Shown: positions 28,301 to 36,553, counted from the first letter of the stretch. The stretch is 59,544 bases of DNA from DATDEW01 sp046590205 (GCA_046590205.1 JBKJTT010000008.1:1-59544), one strand, 5' to 3'. The notes: generated by a model not told the origin, from the letters alone. Numbers and translations: made by a program.

Positions 28301-28393
28301 CAGGTGGTTAGCAGTTCAGGGGTCTATAGTTGAGCCTGCGAAGCCATCTTATTAACAAACTCTTCATGCCCTCTTGCCGTTGTATTGCTAGGA

Positions 28394-28431
28394 ACTGTTA
28401 CCCGCCTCGTGAAAGGGGCAGGTAATACAGT
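28394..28431 (+). other. Long imperfect hairpin in the 233-bp gap before the CFA-family gene
   Basis: Three consecutive helices stack: ACTG/CAGT, TTACC/GGTAA and GCCTC/GGGGC around loop GTGAAA, with a C-A interruption and a TA bulge, 14 pairs in all. No T-tract follows, so it is not a classic terminator. It lies upstream of the putative -7 element at 28496, so it would not be in a transcript made from that promoter. It could be the 3' end of the partner-switching mRNA, a small RNA or a leader from an earlier promoter. I match it to no riboswitch class. Confidence 0.4.
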
Positions 28432-28495
28432 GAGGTAAGGGTTTATTCTCTTTTCACAATTCCATCCCCACGGCAGTAACGCCCCGTGTACCCCT

Positions 28496-28503
28496 TAACT
28501 TTG
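28496..28503 (+). promoter_or_regulatory. Possible -7 element (TAACTTTG) before the CFA-family gene
   Basis: TAACTTTG matches TAnnTTTG and ends 30 nt before the ATG at 28534. No TTG occurs at the expected -33 distance, so this could be an activator-dependent or alternative-sigma promoter, or chance. Confidence 0.45.
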
Positions 28504-28533
28504 AGTTTTTATATTCACTAAATATTATACCCT

Positions 28534-29781
28534 ATGACAAGAGAAGAAATTGCAAAAAAGAAATTAACGGATATTGTTGTTGTCAGAGATCCGAAAGTAT
28601 CTTCTCGATACAAAGACGGTGTCAAAGTACCGATAACCACATTCATCGAAGACTACATGAACGGCCGTGTTGATATCAACTGCGACGTCCAGATGCTCTT
28701 ACAGAACCGTACACACTTTTTTAACTATCAGTATGTAGCACATCACTTGAAGTTTCTTGTCACGCAGTTCATTCCGCAGGTAGCGATTCACTCAAAGGCA
28801 CAGGATGAGCGTGTTATCCGTGACCACTACGATAGAGGCAATGACTTCTTCGGAGCGTTCTTGGGTGATAGAATGATTTACACGTCTGCATTTTTCAAGA
28901 CAGGTGCAGAGTCGCTTGAGCAAGCGCAAGACCAGAAGCTCGACCTCGTCTGCCAAAAGATGCAGCTTGAGCAAGGTCATCGCCTTCTTGATATTGGCTG
29001 CGGATGGGGAACACTCATCGCGCACTCGGCAAAGTATTACGGCACTGACTCAACAGGCATCACCATCGCGCAAGCGGGTGCTGATTATGCGAACGCACAG
29101 ATCGAGCGTTGGGGTGTAAAAGACCGTGCACGAGCTAACCGTATGGATTATCGCAGCATCCCTGCTGATAAGTATGATAGAATTTCATGTCTTGAGATGG
29201 CAGAGCACGTCGGCATCAAGAACTTCACGAAGTTCATGAAGCAGATAGCAGGCCTCTTGAAAGATGACGGTATCTTCTATTTGCAGATTGCAGGTCTTCG
29301 CGCAGGGTACCATCAGGAGTCGCTCATTTGGGGTGGATTCATGGCACAGTATATTTTCCCTGGCGCGGAAGCAAGTATGCCGCTCTCATTCGTTGTCAAA
29401 CGTCTTGAGAAAGCCGGCTTCGAGATTCATAGCGTCGAGAACATCGGCATCCATTACTCGCAGACGATTCAGTTATGGTATCATAACTGGCAGTCGAACA
29501 AGGAAGCTGTGCTCAAAGCTTATGGCCAATGGTGGTTCAGATGCTGGGAGATATTCTTGGGCTGGTCAGTTGATATTGCAAAACAAGGTAACTCGACAGC
29601 GTTCCAGATCATCTGCAACAAGAACAAAGACGAGTTTAACCGCCGCCGTTGGTTTGGCGGAGTGAATCTCGGCGAGCGCGACCTCATCGTTGACGACACC
29701 CGCCAAGTAGGAGGCGCTGGCATAACGGTCCCGAACGTCCGTGTTCACGGAAACGGCAATGGCGTTGCCGTTGGTGCATAA
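28534..29781 (+). CDS. CFA-family lipid methyltransferase, similar to fungal sphingolipid C9-methyltransferase
   Basis: 415 residues. SAM-binding motif LLDIGCGWGTLI. Several segments are closer, as I recall them, to fungal sphingolipid C9-methyltransferases than to E. coli Cfa: RDHYDRGNDFFG, MIYTSAFF, ISCLEMAEHVG, LQIAGLRAGYH, LIWGGFMAQYIFPGAEAS, IGIHYSQTI, and RCWEIFLGWS. Those enzymes add a methyl branch to the long-chain base; Cfa adds a methylene bridge to unsaturated acyl chains. The reaction here is therefore open between methyl branching and cyclopropanation. The C-terminal ~25 residues (GNGNGVAVGA) are low complexity. Own promoter-like element at 28496; the partner-switching genes lie upstream on the same strand. 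Confidence 0.85.
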   Translation: MTREEIAKKKLTDIVVVRDPKVSSRYKDGVKVPITTFIEDYMNGRVDINCDVQMLLQNRTHFFNYQYVAHHLKFLVTQFIPQVAIHSKAQDERVIRDHYDRGNDFFGAFLGDRMIYTSAFFKTGAESLEQAQDQKLDLVCQKMQLEQGHRLLDIGCGWGTLIAHSAKYYGTDSTGITIAQAGADYANAQIERWGVKDRARANRMDYRSIPADKYDRISCLEMAEHVGIKNFTKFMKQIAGLLKDDGIFYLQIAGLRAGYHQESLIWGGFMAQYIFPGAEASMPLSFVVKRLEKAGFEIHSVENIGIHYSQTIQLWYHNWQSNKEAVLKAYGQWWFRCWEIFLGWSVDIAKQGNSTAFQIICNKNKDEFNRRRWFGGVNLGERDLIVDDTRQVGGAGITVPNVRVHGNGNGVAVGA

Positions 29782-29822
29782 ATAATAAGCACCGAATAAT
29801 TATCTTTCCTCTTATTCCTTTT

Positions 29823-29845
29823 CCCTCTCCTTTTCAAGGAGAGGG
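29823..29845 (+). repeat. Short perfect palindrome (10-bp stem, 3-nt loop)
   Basis: CCCTCTCCTT-TTC-AAGGAGAGGG is a perfect inverted repeat followed by TTAGGTGAGG. It has no T-tract on either side that would make it an intrinsic terminator. It resembles dispersed intergenic palindromes of the CCCTCTCC...GGAGAGGG type; only one copy is in the window. Confidence 0.7.
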
Positions 29846-30111
29846 TTAGGTGAGGTTATTGAATAAGCCCCTTACCTATCCCCGTACTCCTATCGCGACT
29901 AACCCCCTAACCACTAAAACAATGTGTAAATTCTTAGCACCTATGAGTGGAATAGCAGAATAGAACAGGTAAGAACGTTGATTTATATGATACTTACGGG
30001 TGGTCATGGGCACCTATTCAAGCTGAAAGCTCAAAACATAAAGCTTAAAGTGGATTAGGGAACGGGTAGAGGAAGTGAGTCATTTTAGTGACTGTTGCCT
30101 TATAGAAGTGT

Positions 30112-30119
30112 TATATTTG
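30112..30119 (+). promoter_or_regulatory. Possible -7 element (TATATTTG) before the 2Fe-2S protein gene
   Basis: TATATTTG matches TAnnTTTG and ends 28 nt before the GTG at 30148. A TTG at 30095 is only 14 bp upstream, too close for a good -33. A GAGGAG sequence about 11 nt before the GTG is one of the few Shine-Dalgarno-like sites in the window and supports the GTG start. Confidence 0.45.
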
Positions 30120-30147
30120 TAGTCTAAATTAGAGGAGATATCGTCCC

Positions 30148-30843
30148 GTGTCACACGATAACAGCGGAAAAACCAGTTTAGAACGTCATAATGAGGAGAT
30201 GAAGGTCGGCGGATTTGCCGGCTGGATGTTCGGCGAGCAAGGCGGCACACAAATGCCGACTGCAACTGCGCCGAAGCATGACACCCATCATGACTCGCCT
30301 GAAGTGAGCGAAGCATTTCGTGGTTTCTTTAAGGATTCGCCGGAATCAACCGATGCCGAATACCAAAAGATTCGTCATGATCGCTCGGTGCAGGCAGACC
30401 TCTCGCAATTAAATATCCCTGCGGGATACGCACCGGTTACTTTTATCGAGGATGATATTATTGTCGTCGCTGAAAAAGGCAAGAACCTACGCGAGATTTG
30501 CCTCGAGAATAATATCCCGCTTTATGGCGATGCGATGACACTGCTCAATTGTCGCGGACTTGGTCTTTGCACATCATGCCGCGTCTCGGCCGACCCGAAC
30601 GAAGGACTTAGCGCACCGACAGCGATGGAGAAGGTACATCTTATCCGCGACAACCCGAAGTACCGCCTTGCATGTCAATGCACCGTTGAAGGCGAAGTAA
30701 AGATATCGACAAAACCTGCGAAGGATTATGGCAAAGTGATGACGAACTTCATCCGCAATGCCTCGCTCTTCGGTCTCTTCTCGCTTATCATGGGACTACT
30801 ACTACTCGTGATGGGCTTCGATATTGTAGGCGTTTGGTTTTAA
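30148..30843 (+). CDS. Membrane-tailed 2Fe-2S ferredoxin-domain protein
   Basis: 231 residues from GTG. Residues ~1-90 are hydrophilic with a conserved-looking GGFAGWMFGEQGG. Residues ~95-185 form an adrenodoxin/plant-type 2Fe-2S domain: ICLENNIPLYGD, then CRGLGLCTSC with C-x5-C-x2-C spacing, and YRLACQC supplying the fourth ligand. A C-terminal hydrophobic helix (~208-228, LFGLFSLIMGLLLLVMGF) would tail-anchor it with the cluster in the cytoplasm. It probably donates electrons to a membrane-associated partner; no reductase or oxygenase is adjacent. tsaE follows after 155 bp. Confidence 0.75.
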   Translation: MSHDNSGKTSLERHNEEMKVGGFAGWMFGEQGGTQMPTATAPKHDTHHDSPEVSEAFRGFFKDSPESTDAEYQKIRHDRSVQADLSQLNIPAGYAPVTFIEDDIIVVAEKGKNLREICLENNIPLYGDAMTLLNCRGLGLCTSCRVSADPNEGLSAPTAMEKVHLIRDNPKYRLACQCTVEGEVKISTKPAKDYGKVMTNFIRNASLFGLFSLIMGLLLLVMGFDIVGVWF

Positions 30844-30871
30844 TAATAGTTTATTATACCTCCTTGCAAGT

Positions 30872-30966
30872 GTCATTGCGAGGAGGGCTTTAGCCAGACG
30901 AAGCAATCTCAAATCACGAAATTTTAGATTGCTTCGTCGCTCGAAGACTCGCTCCTCGGTACTGAC
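30872..30966 (+). repeat. Long interrupted palindrome, copy 1
   Basis: Starts GTCATTGCGAGGAG and ends CTCCTCGGTACTGAC, with inner arms CGAAGCAATCT (30899-30909) and AGATTGCTTCG (30926-30936). The outer arms are imperfect here. The same element, better preserved, is at 51121-51224. Probably a small non-coding palindromic repeat unit without a transposase. Confidence 0.8.
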
Positions 30967-30998
30967 ACACCTGCCAAATTCCCACTTGCAACCGAAGC

Positions 30999-31448
30999 AT
31001 GATAGACTGGAATCACTACGATACGGCAACCCAAGCAGATACGAGAGAACATGCTGCATACTTTGCGCAAACCCTATCAGCAGGTGATGTTGTCGTACTT
31101 CGCGGTGAACTCGGGGCAGGCAAGACGCAATTCGCCAAAGGAATTGCAAGAGGGTTCTGGCTTGATGAGGAAGAAGTCGCATCGCCGACATACGCACTTG
31201 TCAATGAGTATGATATAAAATTGCCGGATGACTCCGATGGCAAACTCTACCATCTTGATTGCTACCGCTTCGAGAAGCCCGAAGAGCTGCTTGAGCTTGG
31301 CGTTGAAGAGTATCTTTATCCGAAGCAAGCAATAAGTGTCATCGAATGGCCCGAACGCATTGAGCAGTATTTACCGGAGCACTACATAGAAGTACATATC
31401 GAAGAGCTTTCCCCGATGGGAAGAAAAATAACCATCACGAAGAAATGA
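30999..31448 (+). CDS. tsaE: tRNA threonylcarbamoyladenosine biosynthesis ATPase TsaE
   Basis: 149 residues. Walker A motif VVLRGELGAGKTQFAKG, then SPTYALVNEYD and LYHLDCYRF, ELLELGVEEYL and ISVIEWPERI, the standard series for TsaE (YjeE). It is the ATPase of the TsaB-TsaD-TsaE complex that makes t6A37 on ANN-decoding tRNAs. The stop overlaps the tsaB start by 4 bp, so the two partners are coupled. The palindromic repeat ends 32 bp before the start. Confidence 0.95.
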   Translation: MIDWNHYDTATQADTREHAAYFAQTLSAGDVVVLRGELGAGKTQFAKGIARGFWLDEEEVASPTYALVNEYDIKLPDDSDGKLYHLDCYRFEKPEELLELGVEEYLYPKQAISVIEWPERIEQYLPEHYIEVHIEELSPMGRKITITKK

Positions 31449-32056
31449 TACTCGTCATTGATACATCGCTATCTGCATTACGCATCGGGCTATTCTCGGA
31501 TGATGGGAAAGAACTGACATCATATTATTATACCCCCGAAGCAAATGAACGCGGCATACATGATAAACTTCTCGCCGAATCGACGAAGAATCTTCTGACG
31601 TTTCTCGGAGCAAAGGCGAAGGAGATTACGAAGATTGCGCTTATCAATGGTCCTGGGTCTTTTACAGGGCTTCGCATCGGTCTTGCATTTGCCAAAGGAT
31701 TAGCTTTTGCGAATGGATGCCCTCTGATTCCACTCACAGCGCATGAGGTCATGGCTTCGGAATATAGCGGTGAGGGATGTTATCTTCTTTATCCGGGCTA
31801 TGAACGTGGTTCATACTACGCGGCTCGCAGCAGTTCGCCAAATGATATTGCACTTGCCAAGAAAGATGAATTGGTTGGCGAGAAGGTTGCAGGCGAGCCG
31901 TCGCTTGCAGATGTGTTTGAGGAGTTCACTTCGCTTCCTTTATCACTTAAGGATATTGTCTCTCTTGCGTTGACAAGAGAGGGCAGTGATATCTCATCTC
32001 TTGAGCCGTTCTACTTTGCAGATTTCAAGCCGCATCCTTCAGCGATACAGAATTAA
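31445..32056 (+). CDS. tsaB: tRNA threonylcarbamoyladenosine biosynthesis protein TsaB
   Basis: 203 residues. Starts MILVIDTSLSALRIGLF; contains INGPGSFTGLRIGLAFAKGLA, the diagnostic ASKHA-fold motif. TsaB is the non-catalytic partner that dimerises with TsaD for t6A synthesis. Slightly shorter than the E. coli protein (231) because the C-terminal region is reduced. It overlaps tsaE by 4 bp at the start and the convergent methyltransferase gene by 4 bp at the end. tsaD is not in the window. Confidence 0.93.
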   Translation: MILVIDTSLSALRIGLFSDDGKELTSYYYTPEANERGIHDKLLAESTKNLLTFLGAKAKEITKIALINGPGSFTGLRIGLAFAKGLAFANGCPLIPLTAHEVMASEYSGEGCYLLYPGYERGSYYAARSSSPNDIALAKKDELVGEKVAGEPSLADVFEEFTSLPLSLKDIVSLALTREGSDISSLEPFYFADFKPHPSAIQN

Positions 32057-33513
32057 CGTCTCCTTAACTTGGCGACACATTCAATGTGCCATGTCTGTGG
32101 GAACATGTCAACGGGTTGTAACTCAAGTAACTCATACTTTTCCGATAGCAACTCAACATCTCTTGCCTGTGTAGCAGGATTGCAACTTATATAGCTGATA
32201 CGCTCCGGAGCCAGTTCAAGAATTTCGCGAATGACATCAGGGTGCATTCCGCTTCGCGGCGGATCTATCATCATCACATCGGGCTTCGGATAGTGAGAAA
32301 GCATCTCATCGCTGACCAATGCATTACGAATATCGCTTGCGACAAAATCAACATTGGAGATACCATTCCGCTCTGCATTCGACTTCGCATCAGCGATAGC
32401 CGAGGGAGCTAATTCGATACCAAGAGCAAATTTTACATCCGGCGCAACGAAGAGGGTTATCGTCCCTGCTCCGCAATAGAGGTCCCAAAGCACATCGTCG
32501 CTTTTCAAGTCAGCAAATGCACGACCAACCTCATAGAGCTTTGTTGCCTGAACGGAATTTGTCTGGAAGAATGAATTCGCAGAGATGCGATACGTGGCAT
32601 CTCCTATCTTATCGGTAATAAATCCCGAACCTGTAATGACATACTCCTTATCGCCTACAGCAACACCCGCTCTTCTGCCGTTGATATTGTTAATGACTGT
32701 AGTTGTTTCCGGTACTTCATTATGCATACGATCCGCAAACATTTTGATAAGCTTCTCGTCGTAATGAGAAGTTACGAGATTGACCATCATCTCTTTTGTA
32801 TGATGCGAATTTCTGACGACTAGAAAGCGGAGCAGACCATCTGGACATTTATCCGGATGGAAAACGCGGAGATCATTTTCACGAGCAAAACTTCTGGCAA
32901 CTTCCATTGCTTTTTTTGTAGCGGCATGTGCTATGAAACATTCTTTGGTCTCCATGACTCTGTCGTAGCGACCTTTGACATGCATCCCAAGTGCGAACCG
33001 GTCGAGTGCCGTATCGCCCCCGATCTCATCCTCAGTAAGCCATCGCTCCTCGCTGAATGAAAATTCCATTTTGTTACGGTAATGATATTCGCTTTCATTT
33101 GCAATGCATGGCAGAACCGGAGGATTCTCTACTTTTCCGATACGCTCAAAAACGTCGCGAACTTGCTTCTCTTTCCAAAAGAGCTGGTTTTGGTAGTTCA
33201 TGTGAAGCAATGCACATCCTCCGCAAAGACCAAAATCAGGGCAGATGGATGGGCGGCGTTCGGAAGAGGGAGTTATAATTTGGGCGAGCTTTGCTTCTGC
33301 AAAACTGCCCTTGGCTTTGTAAATTTCGGCATCAACCGTCTCATTAGCCAATGCGCCTTCGATAAAGACGACATATCCGTCATCGCGGCGGGCGATGGCT
33401 TTTCCCTCGAAAGCGAGGGTATCGGTCGTGAGGCGAAGGACGGAGCCGCGCTCGGGTTTTGGGCGGCGTTCGGCTATCTCTTTTTCACTGACCTCGTGCG
33501 ACGAATCGGGCAT
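32053..33513 (-). CDS. rlmD: 23S rRNA (uracil-5-)-methyltransferase, RlmD/RumA family
   Basis: 486 residues. N-terminal TRAM-like domain (~20-80), then CPDFGLCGGCALLHM with the cluster-binding cysteines (C-x5-C-x2-C) and a further Cys in TKECFIAHA, consistent with a 4Fe-4S cluster. Methyltransferase domain: ANSFFQTN, LWDLYCGAGTITLFVA, IDPPRSGMHPDVI, and YISCNPATQARD with the nucleophilic Cys. It methylates a uridine C5 in 23S rRNA; U1939 specificity is the usual assignment but cannot be read here, and paralogues in this family modify other uridines or tRNA. Convergent with tsaB, 4-bp overlap. Confidence 0.85.
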   Translation of the reverse strand: MPDSSHEVSEKEIAERRPKPERGSVLRLTTDTLAFEGKAIARRDDGYVVFIEGALANETVDAEIYKAKGSFAEAKLAQIITPSSERRPSICPDFGLCGGCALLHMNYQNQLFWKEKQVRDVFERIGKVENPPVLPCIANESEYHYRNKMEFSFSEERWLTEDEIGGDTALDRFALGMHVKGRYDRVMETKECFIAHAATKKAMEVARSFARENDLRVFHPDKCPDGLLRFLVVRNSHHTKEMMVNLVTSHYDEKLIKMFADRMHNEVPETTTVINNINGRRAGVAVGDKEYVITGSGFITDKIGDATYRISANSFFQTNSVQATKLYEVGRAFADLKSDDVLWDLYCGAGTITLFVAPDVKFALGIELAPSAIADAKSNAERNGISNVDFVASDIRNALVSDEMLSHYPKPDVMMIDPPRSGMHPDVIREILELAPERISYISCNPATQARDVELLSEKYELLELQPVDMFPQTWHIECVAKLRRR

Positions 33514-33522
33514 TAGCGTTGT

Positions 33523-33530
33523 TAATTTTG
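33523..33530 (+). promoter_or_regulatory. Possible -7 element (TAATTTTG) before the beta-barrel/purC group
   Basis: TAATTTTG matches TAnnTTTG and ends 29 nt before the ATG at 33560, in the 46-bp divergent gap between the rRNA methyltransferase and the beta-barrel gene. No TTG at the expected -33 position. Confidence 0.45.
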
Positions 33531-33559
33531 AAATAATTTACAATTGAATTTGCTTGCGT

Positions 33560-34372
33560 ATGAACACGAACAAACGAGCTATCATTTTCTTAATTGTTCT
33601 CCTTGTCTCCCTAACCGGCAGAACAACATTAGCACAGACAGGCATCGAACGCGACACGACTGCGTATCTCGATAGTGAACTCTATGAAGACCGCAACGAA
33701 ACCCCGATCTATCGGTGGATAGGCGGCGGATTCTCCGTCGGATACTTCATGCCCAATCTGGACGCATTTAACCAGAACGTCGCACAACCCTTTGTTCAGA
33801 AGGATGTGAAAAACACCGTTATCCTTTATGGTGGGCAGGGATTTATCCCATTTCCTTGGGTAACAAATCTCCGAGTCGGCGGTATGGGTTATGGAGGACA
33901 GACGGAAATATGTTGCGAGGACTATATAGCTTCGTCAGGACAAGATCTCACTCGCTCGCTAAAGTACTCACTCGGTTACGGTGGCTTGATGCTTGATTAT
34001 GCGCTTCCACTTGGTATTGACCAGTTCAATATCTTAGCAGGTGTTGAACTTGGTTTAGGAGGCATTGAGATTGAGGCAAAACAAGCAGCAAACCGCACGA
34101 GCTTTGATATTGGTACCGACTTCAATTCACCGACCGTCAATATCACTCACACGTATTCATCTTCATTCTTTTTGTATAAGCCGAAAATCACATTTGAGTT
34201 CGCTCCGGTTAACTTCTTAATGTTCAATCTCTCTGTCGGTTATCAAGGCACAGCAATGGGTGAGTGGAAAGTTGATGGTGATGTAGGGCTTGGTGATACA
34301 CAAAAGCTTAATGATGTTAATGGCAACGGATTTATCGCACAGTTTGGTATAAACATAGGATTCTTTCAGTAA
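33560..34372 (+). CDS. Predicted outer-membrane beta-barrel protein
   Basis: I choose ATG 33560 (MNTNKRAIIFLIVLLVSL...), giving a clear signal peptide ending TTLAQ; TTG 33554 would add two residues. About 270 residues, rich in alternating hydrophobic/polar strands with glycine-aromatic turns (GGGFSVGYFMPN, FPWVTNLRVGGMGYGGQ, YSLGYGGLMLDY, LAGVELGLGGIEIEA), ending in a strand with a terminal FFQ. Two neighbouring Cys lie in EICCEDY. No family or function assigned. purC starts 3 bp after the stop, so purC, psd and pssA are probably read from the same promoter. Confidence 0.7.
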   Translation: MNTNKRAIIFLIVLLVSLTGRTTLAQTGIERDTTAYLDSELYEDRNETPIYRWIGGGFSVGYFMPNLDAFNQNVAQPFVQKDVKNTVILYGGQGFIPFPWVTNLRVGGMGYGGQTEICCEDYIASSGQDLTRSLKYSLGYGGLMLDYALPLGIDQFNILAGVELGLGGIEIEAKQAANRTSFDIGTDFNSPTVNITHTYSSSFFLYKPKITFEFAPVNFLMFNLSVGYQGTAMGEWKVDGDVGLGDTQKLNDVNGNGFIAQFGINIGFFQ

Positions 34373-34375
34373 CTC

Positions 34376-35089
34376 ATGGCAGTAGTTAAAGATACACTCC
34401 TCTACGAAGGCAAAGCGAAAAAGGTATGGTCGGTCGTTGGTGACCCTGATGTTGTTGTGCAGGAGTTCAAGAACGATGCAACAGCTTTCAATGGCGAGAA
34501 GCGCGGCTCATGGGAGTCCAAAGGCATCGTCAATAACATTGTCGCTTGTGCACTTTTCCGATATTTAGAATCGAACGGTATCAAGACACATCTTGTCGAA
34601 CAGCTATCGGATAATGAGATGCTCATCAAGAAGCTTCAGATAGTACCACTTGAAGTTATTGTTCGTAACCGTGCCGCAGGTTCATTCGTGAAGCGTTACG
34701 GAGCGACCGAGGGTATTACCTTCAAAGAACCAACATTTGAGTTCAGCTATAAACGCGACGACCTCGGTGATCCGCTCATTAATGAATCTCATGCAATAGC
34801 TCTTGAGCTTGCTTCGAAAGAAGACATTGCTCATATCCGAAGTCAAGCATTACAGATTAATGATCTCTTGAAGAAGTTCTTCATCGAACGCGGCATAGAA
34901 CTTATCGATTTCAAACTTGAGTTCGGCAGACATAAAGGTGAGATACTTCTCGGTGATGAAATCTCTCCCGATACCTGCCGATTCTGGGATGCAAAGACAG
35001 GCGAGAAGATGGATAAGGACCGCTTCCGCTTTGATTTGGGCAATGTAGAAGGGGCATACCAAAAAATGTTGGAGTTAGTCACCAAATAA
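34376..35089 (+). CDS. purC: Phosphoribosylaminoimidazole-succinocarboxamide synthase
   Basis: 237 residues, the standard length of a bacterial SAICAR synthase. Motifs: LLYEGKAKKVWSV at the N-terminus (ATP loop), FKNDATAFNGEKRG, VRNRAAGSF, FKLEFGRHKGEILLGDEISPDTCRFWD with the acidic active-site residues. It joins CAIR and aspartate with ATP in purine biosynthesis. Three bp behind the beta-barrel gene and 9 bp before psd. Confidence 0.96.
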   Translation: MAVVKDTLLYEGKAKKVWSVVGDPDVVVQEFKNDATAFNGEKRGSWESKGIVNNIVACALFRYLESNGIKTHLVEQLSDNEMLIKKLQIVPLEVIVRNRAAGSFVKRYGATEGITFKEPTFEFSYKRDDLGDPLINESHAIALELASKEDIAHIRSQALQINDLLKKFFIERGIELIDFKLEFGRHKGEILLGDEISPDTCRFWDAKTGEKMDKDRFRFDLGNVEGAYQKMLELVTK

Positions 35090-35098
35090 CGAACTCAC

Positions 35099-35755
35099 TT
35101 GCTAACCAGATACGGAACAGATGTCATTGTTGCAGTCGCTATTATAGTCGTACTGCTTATTGTGCTTGGGGTTTGGACTGACGAAGGGTGGGTGAAGTAT
35201 GTCTTCTTCGCGATCGCGGCATTCCTTACTATCTTTTCGCTTAATTTCTTCCGTGATCCTGACCGTACCGTTAATGATAACGGCGCACCACTCGAATCAC
35301 TTGTTATCTCACCAGCCGACGGAAAAATCGTCTTAATAAAAGACGTACAAGAAGATGAATATCTTCATTCACCTGCAAAGATGATCTCTATTTTTATGTC
35401 TCCGCTGAATGTACATGTCAATCGTAATCCTGTTAACGGCAAGGTTGAATATCTGAAATATATCAAAGGTAAATTCCTCGTTGCAAGCGATGATAAAGCT
35501 GCCAATGAGAACGAGAGACAGAATATCGGTTTAAACTCGAACGGGAAGAAGCTCATGTTCAGCCAGGTAACAGGTTTTGTAGCTCGCCGTATTGTTTGTG
35601 AGTTGAAAGAAGGCGAGAATGTCACCATGGGTACGAGATTCGGGATGATAAAATTCGGCTCAAGAGTGGATGTGTATCTTCCACCGGGTGCCAAGATACT
35701 TGTAAAAGAAGGAGACATAACCACGGCCGGCGAGACGATTATCGCCAACTGGTAA
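35099..35755 (+). CDS. psd: Phosphatidylserine decarboxylase proenzyme (short type)
   Basis: 218 residues from TTG. One or two N-terminal membrane segments (residues ~8-48), then NFFRDPDR, ISPADGKIVLI, FMSPLNVHVNRNPVNG, and MIKFGSRVDVYLP. The Gly-Ser in KFGSRV (~187-188) is the self-cleavage site that yields the pyruvoyl cofactor and a ~31-residue alpha chain. It decarboxylates phosphatidylserine to phosphatidylethanolamine at the inner membrane. pssA, the preceding step, starts 3 bp downstream, so the two pathway enzymes are encoded together. Confidence 0.93.
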   Translation: MLTRYGTDVIVAVAIIVVLLIVLGVWTDEGWVKYVFFAIAAFLTIFSLNFFRDPDRTVNDNGAPLESLVISPADGKIVLIKDVQEDEYLHSPAKMISIFMSPLNVHVNRNPVNGKVEYLKYIKGKFLVASDDKAANENERQNIGLNSNGKKLMFSQVTGFVARRIVCELKEGENVTMGTRFGMIKFGSRVDVYLPPGAKILVKEGDITTAGETIIANW

Positions 35756-35758
35756 CCT

Positions 35759-36553
35759 ATGGCTTCAAGAGCACGCAGCATCATACCAAACCTCTTTACA
35801 GTGATGAACCTCTTCAGCGGGTTTATTGCAATAAAGACTGCCTTTGTCGATCATGATTATGAGCGTGCCGGTTGGTTCATTGTTCTCGGCGCTATCTTCG
35901 ATGTGCTTGACGGCTTGATGGCGCGCCTAACGAAATCTGCGAGCGACTTTGGTGTCGAGCTTGATTCACTCGCTGACGTAGTTACTTTCGGTGTCGCACC
36001 AAGTGCAATAGTCTATCAGTTGTTCTTCAATACTATCGAGCCAGGTGGTATGCTTTTTGCCGCATTACCTGCTATCTGTGGCGCACTGCGCCTTGCACGA
36101 TTTAATTCGCAACTAACGGGCTACGATAAAGAATACTTCAAGGGTCTGCCGATTCCATCAGGTGCAATACTTATTATATCGTATGTGACATTTCATTATG
36201 TAGCTCCTTCATTCTTTATCCCCGATTCGTTCAAAGATACAGGGCTATGGATTGTTGTTGTTGGCGCATCCATTATGGAGATAAGTACCGTTCGTTACGA
36301 AGCGATGCCAAAGTTCTCGAAACGAGGTGTGCAGGAGAAGCCGCTATTGTTTGGCGCGATAATCGTTGGTCTTATCATTGCGATAGTTACCAAGGGTAGT
36401 GCCATCTTCCCACTCTTCGCACTCTTTGTAATCTTTGGGGTGGTCCGTTCGGCGATAGAACGGTTCAATCGCTTTATTAAAGATAACCGTACATCATCTC
36501 TCTTCGATGAAGAAGAACTTGAGCGTGAAGATGAAGCTGCCTTCGGGGGGTAA
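35759..36553 (+). CDS. pssA: CDP-diacylglycerol-serine O-phosphatidyltransferase
   Basis: 264 residues with several membrane segments. The CDP-alcohol phosphatidyltransferase signature is intact: DGLMARLTKSASDFGVELD followed by SLADVVTF, giving DGxxAR...G...D...D. It makes phosphatidylserine from CDP-diacylglycerol and serine. The C-terminus is acidic (FDEEELEREDEAAF). Immediately after psd; three bases separate it from the convergent membrane protein gene. Confidence 0.94.
   Translation: MASRARSIIPNLFTVMNLFSGFIAIKTAFVDHDYERAGWFIVLGAIFDVLDGLMARLTKSASDFGVELDSLADVVTFGVAPSAIVYQLFFNTIEPGGMLFAALPAICGALRLARFNSQLTGYDKEYFKGLPIPSGAILIISYVTFHYVAPSFFIPDSFKDTGLWIVVVGASIMEISTVRYEAMPKFSKRGVQEKPLLFGAIIVGLIIAIVTKGSAIFPLFALFVIFGVVRSAIERFNRFIKDNRTSSLFDEEELEREDEAAFGG

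Larger units (their letters stand above)
29782..30147 (+). other. 366-bp intergenic region without a gene
   Basis: Contains the 10-bp-stem palindrome at 29823-29845 and a -7-like element at 30112. I see no ORF, tRNA or riboswitch motif. The stretch 29930-30060 is AT-rich and has short direct similarities (AAGCTGAAAGCT, AAGCTTAAAG) but no clear structure. Confidence 0.6.

Noticed and set aside
28301..28533. Riboswitch (TPP, cobalamin, SAM or c-di-GMP) in the gap before the lipid methyltransferase
   Set aside because: None of the conserved cores I know for these classes is present; only the simple hairpin at 28394-28431 is visible.
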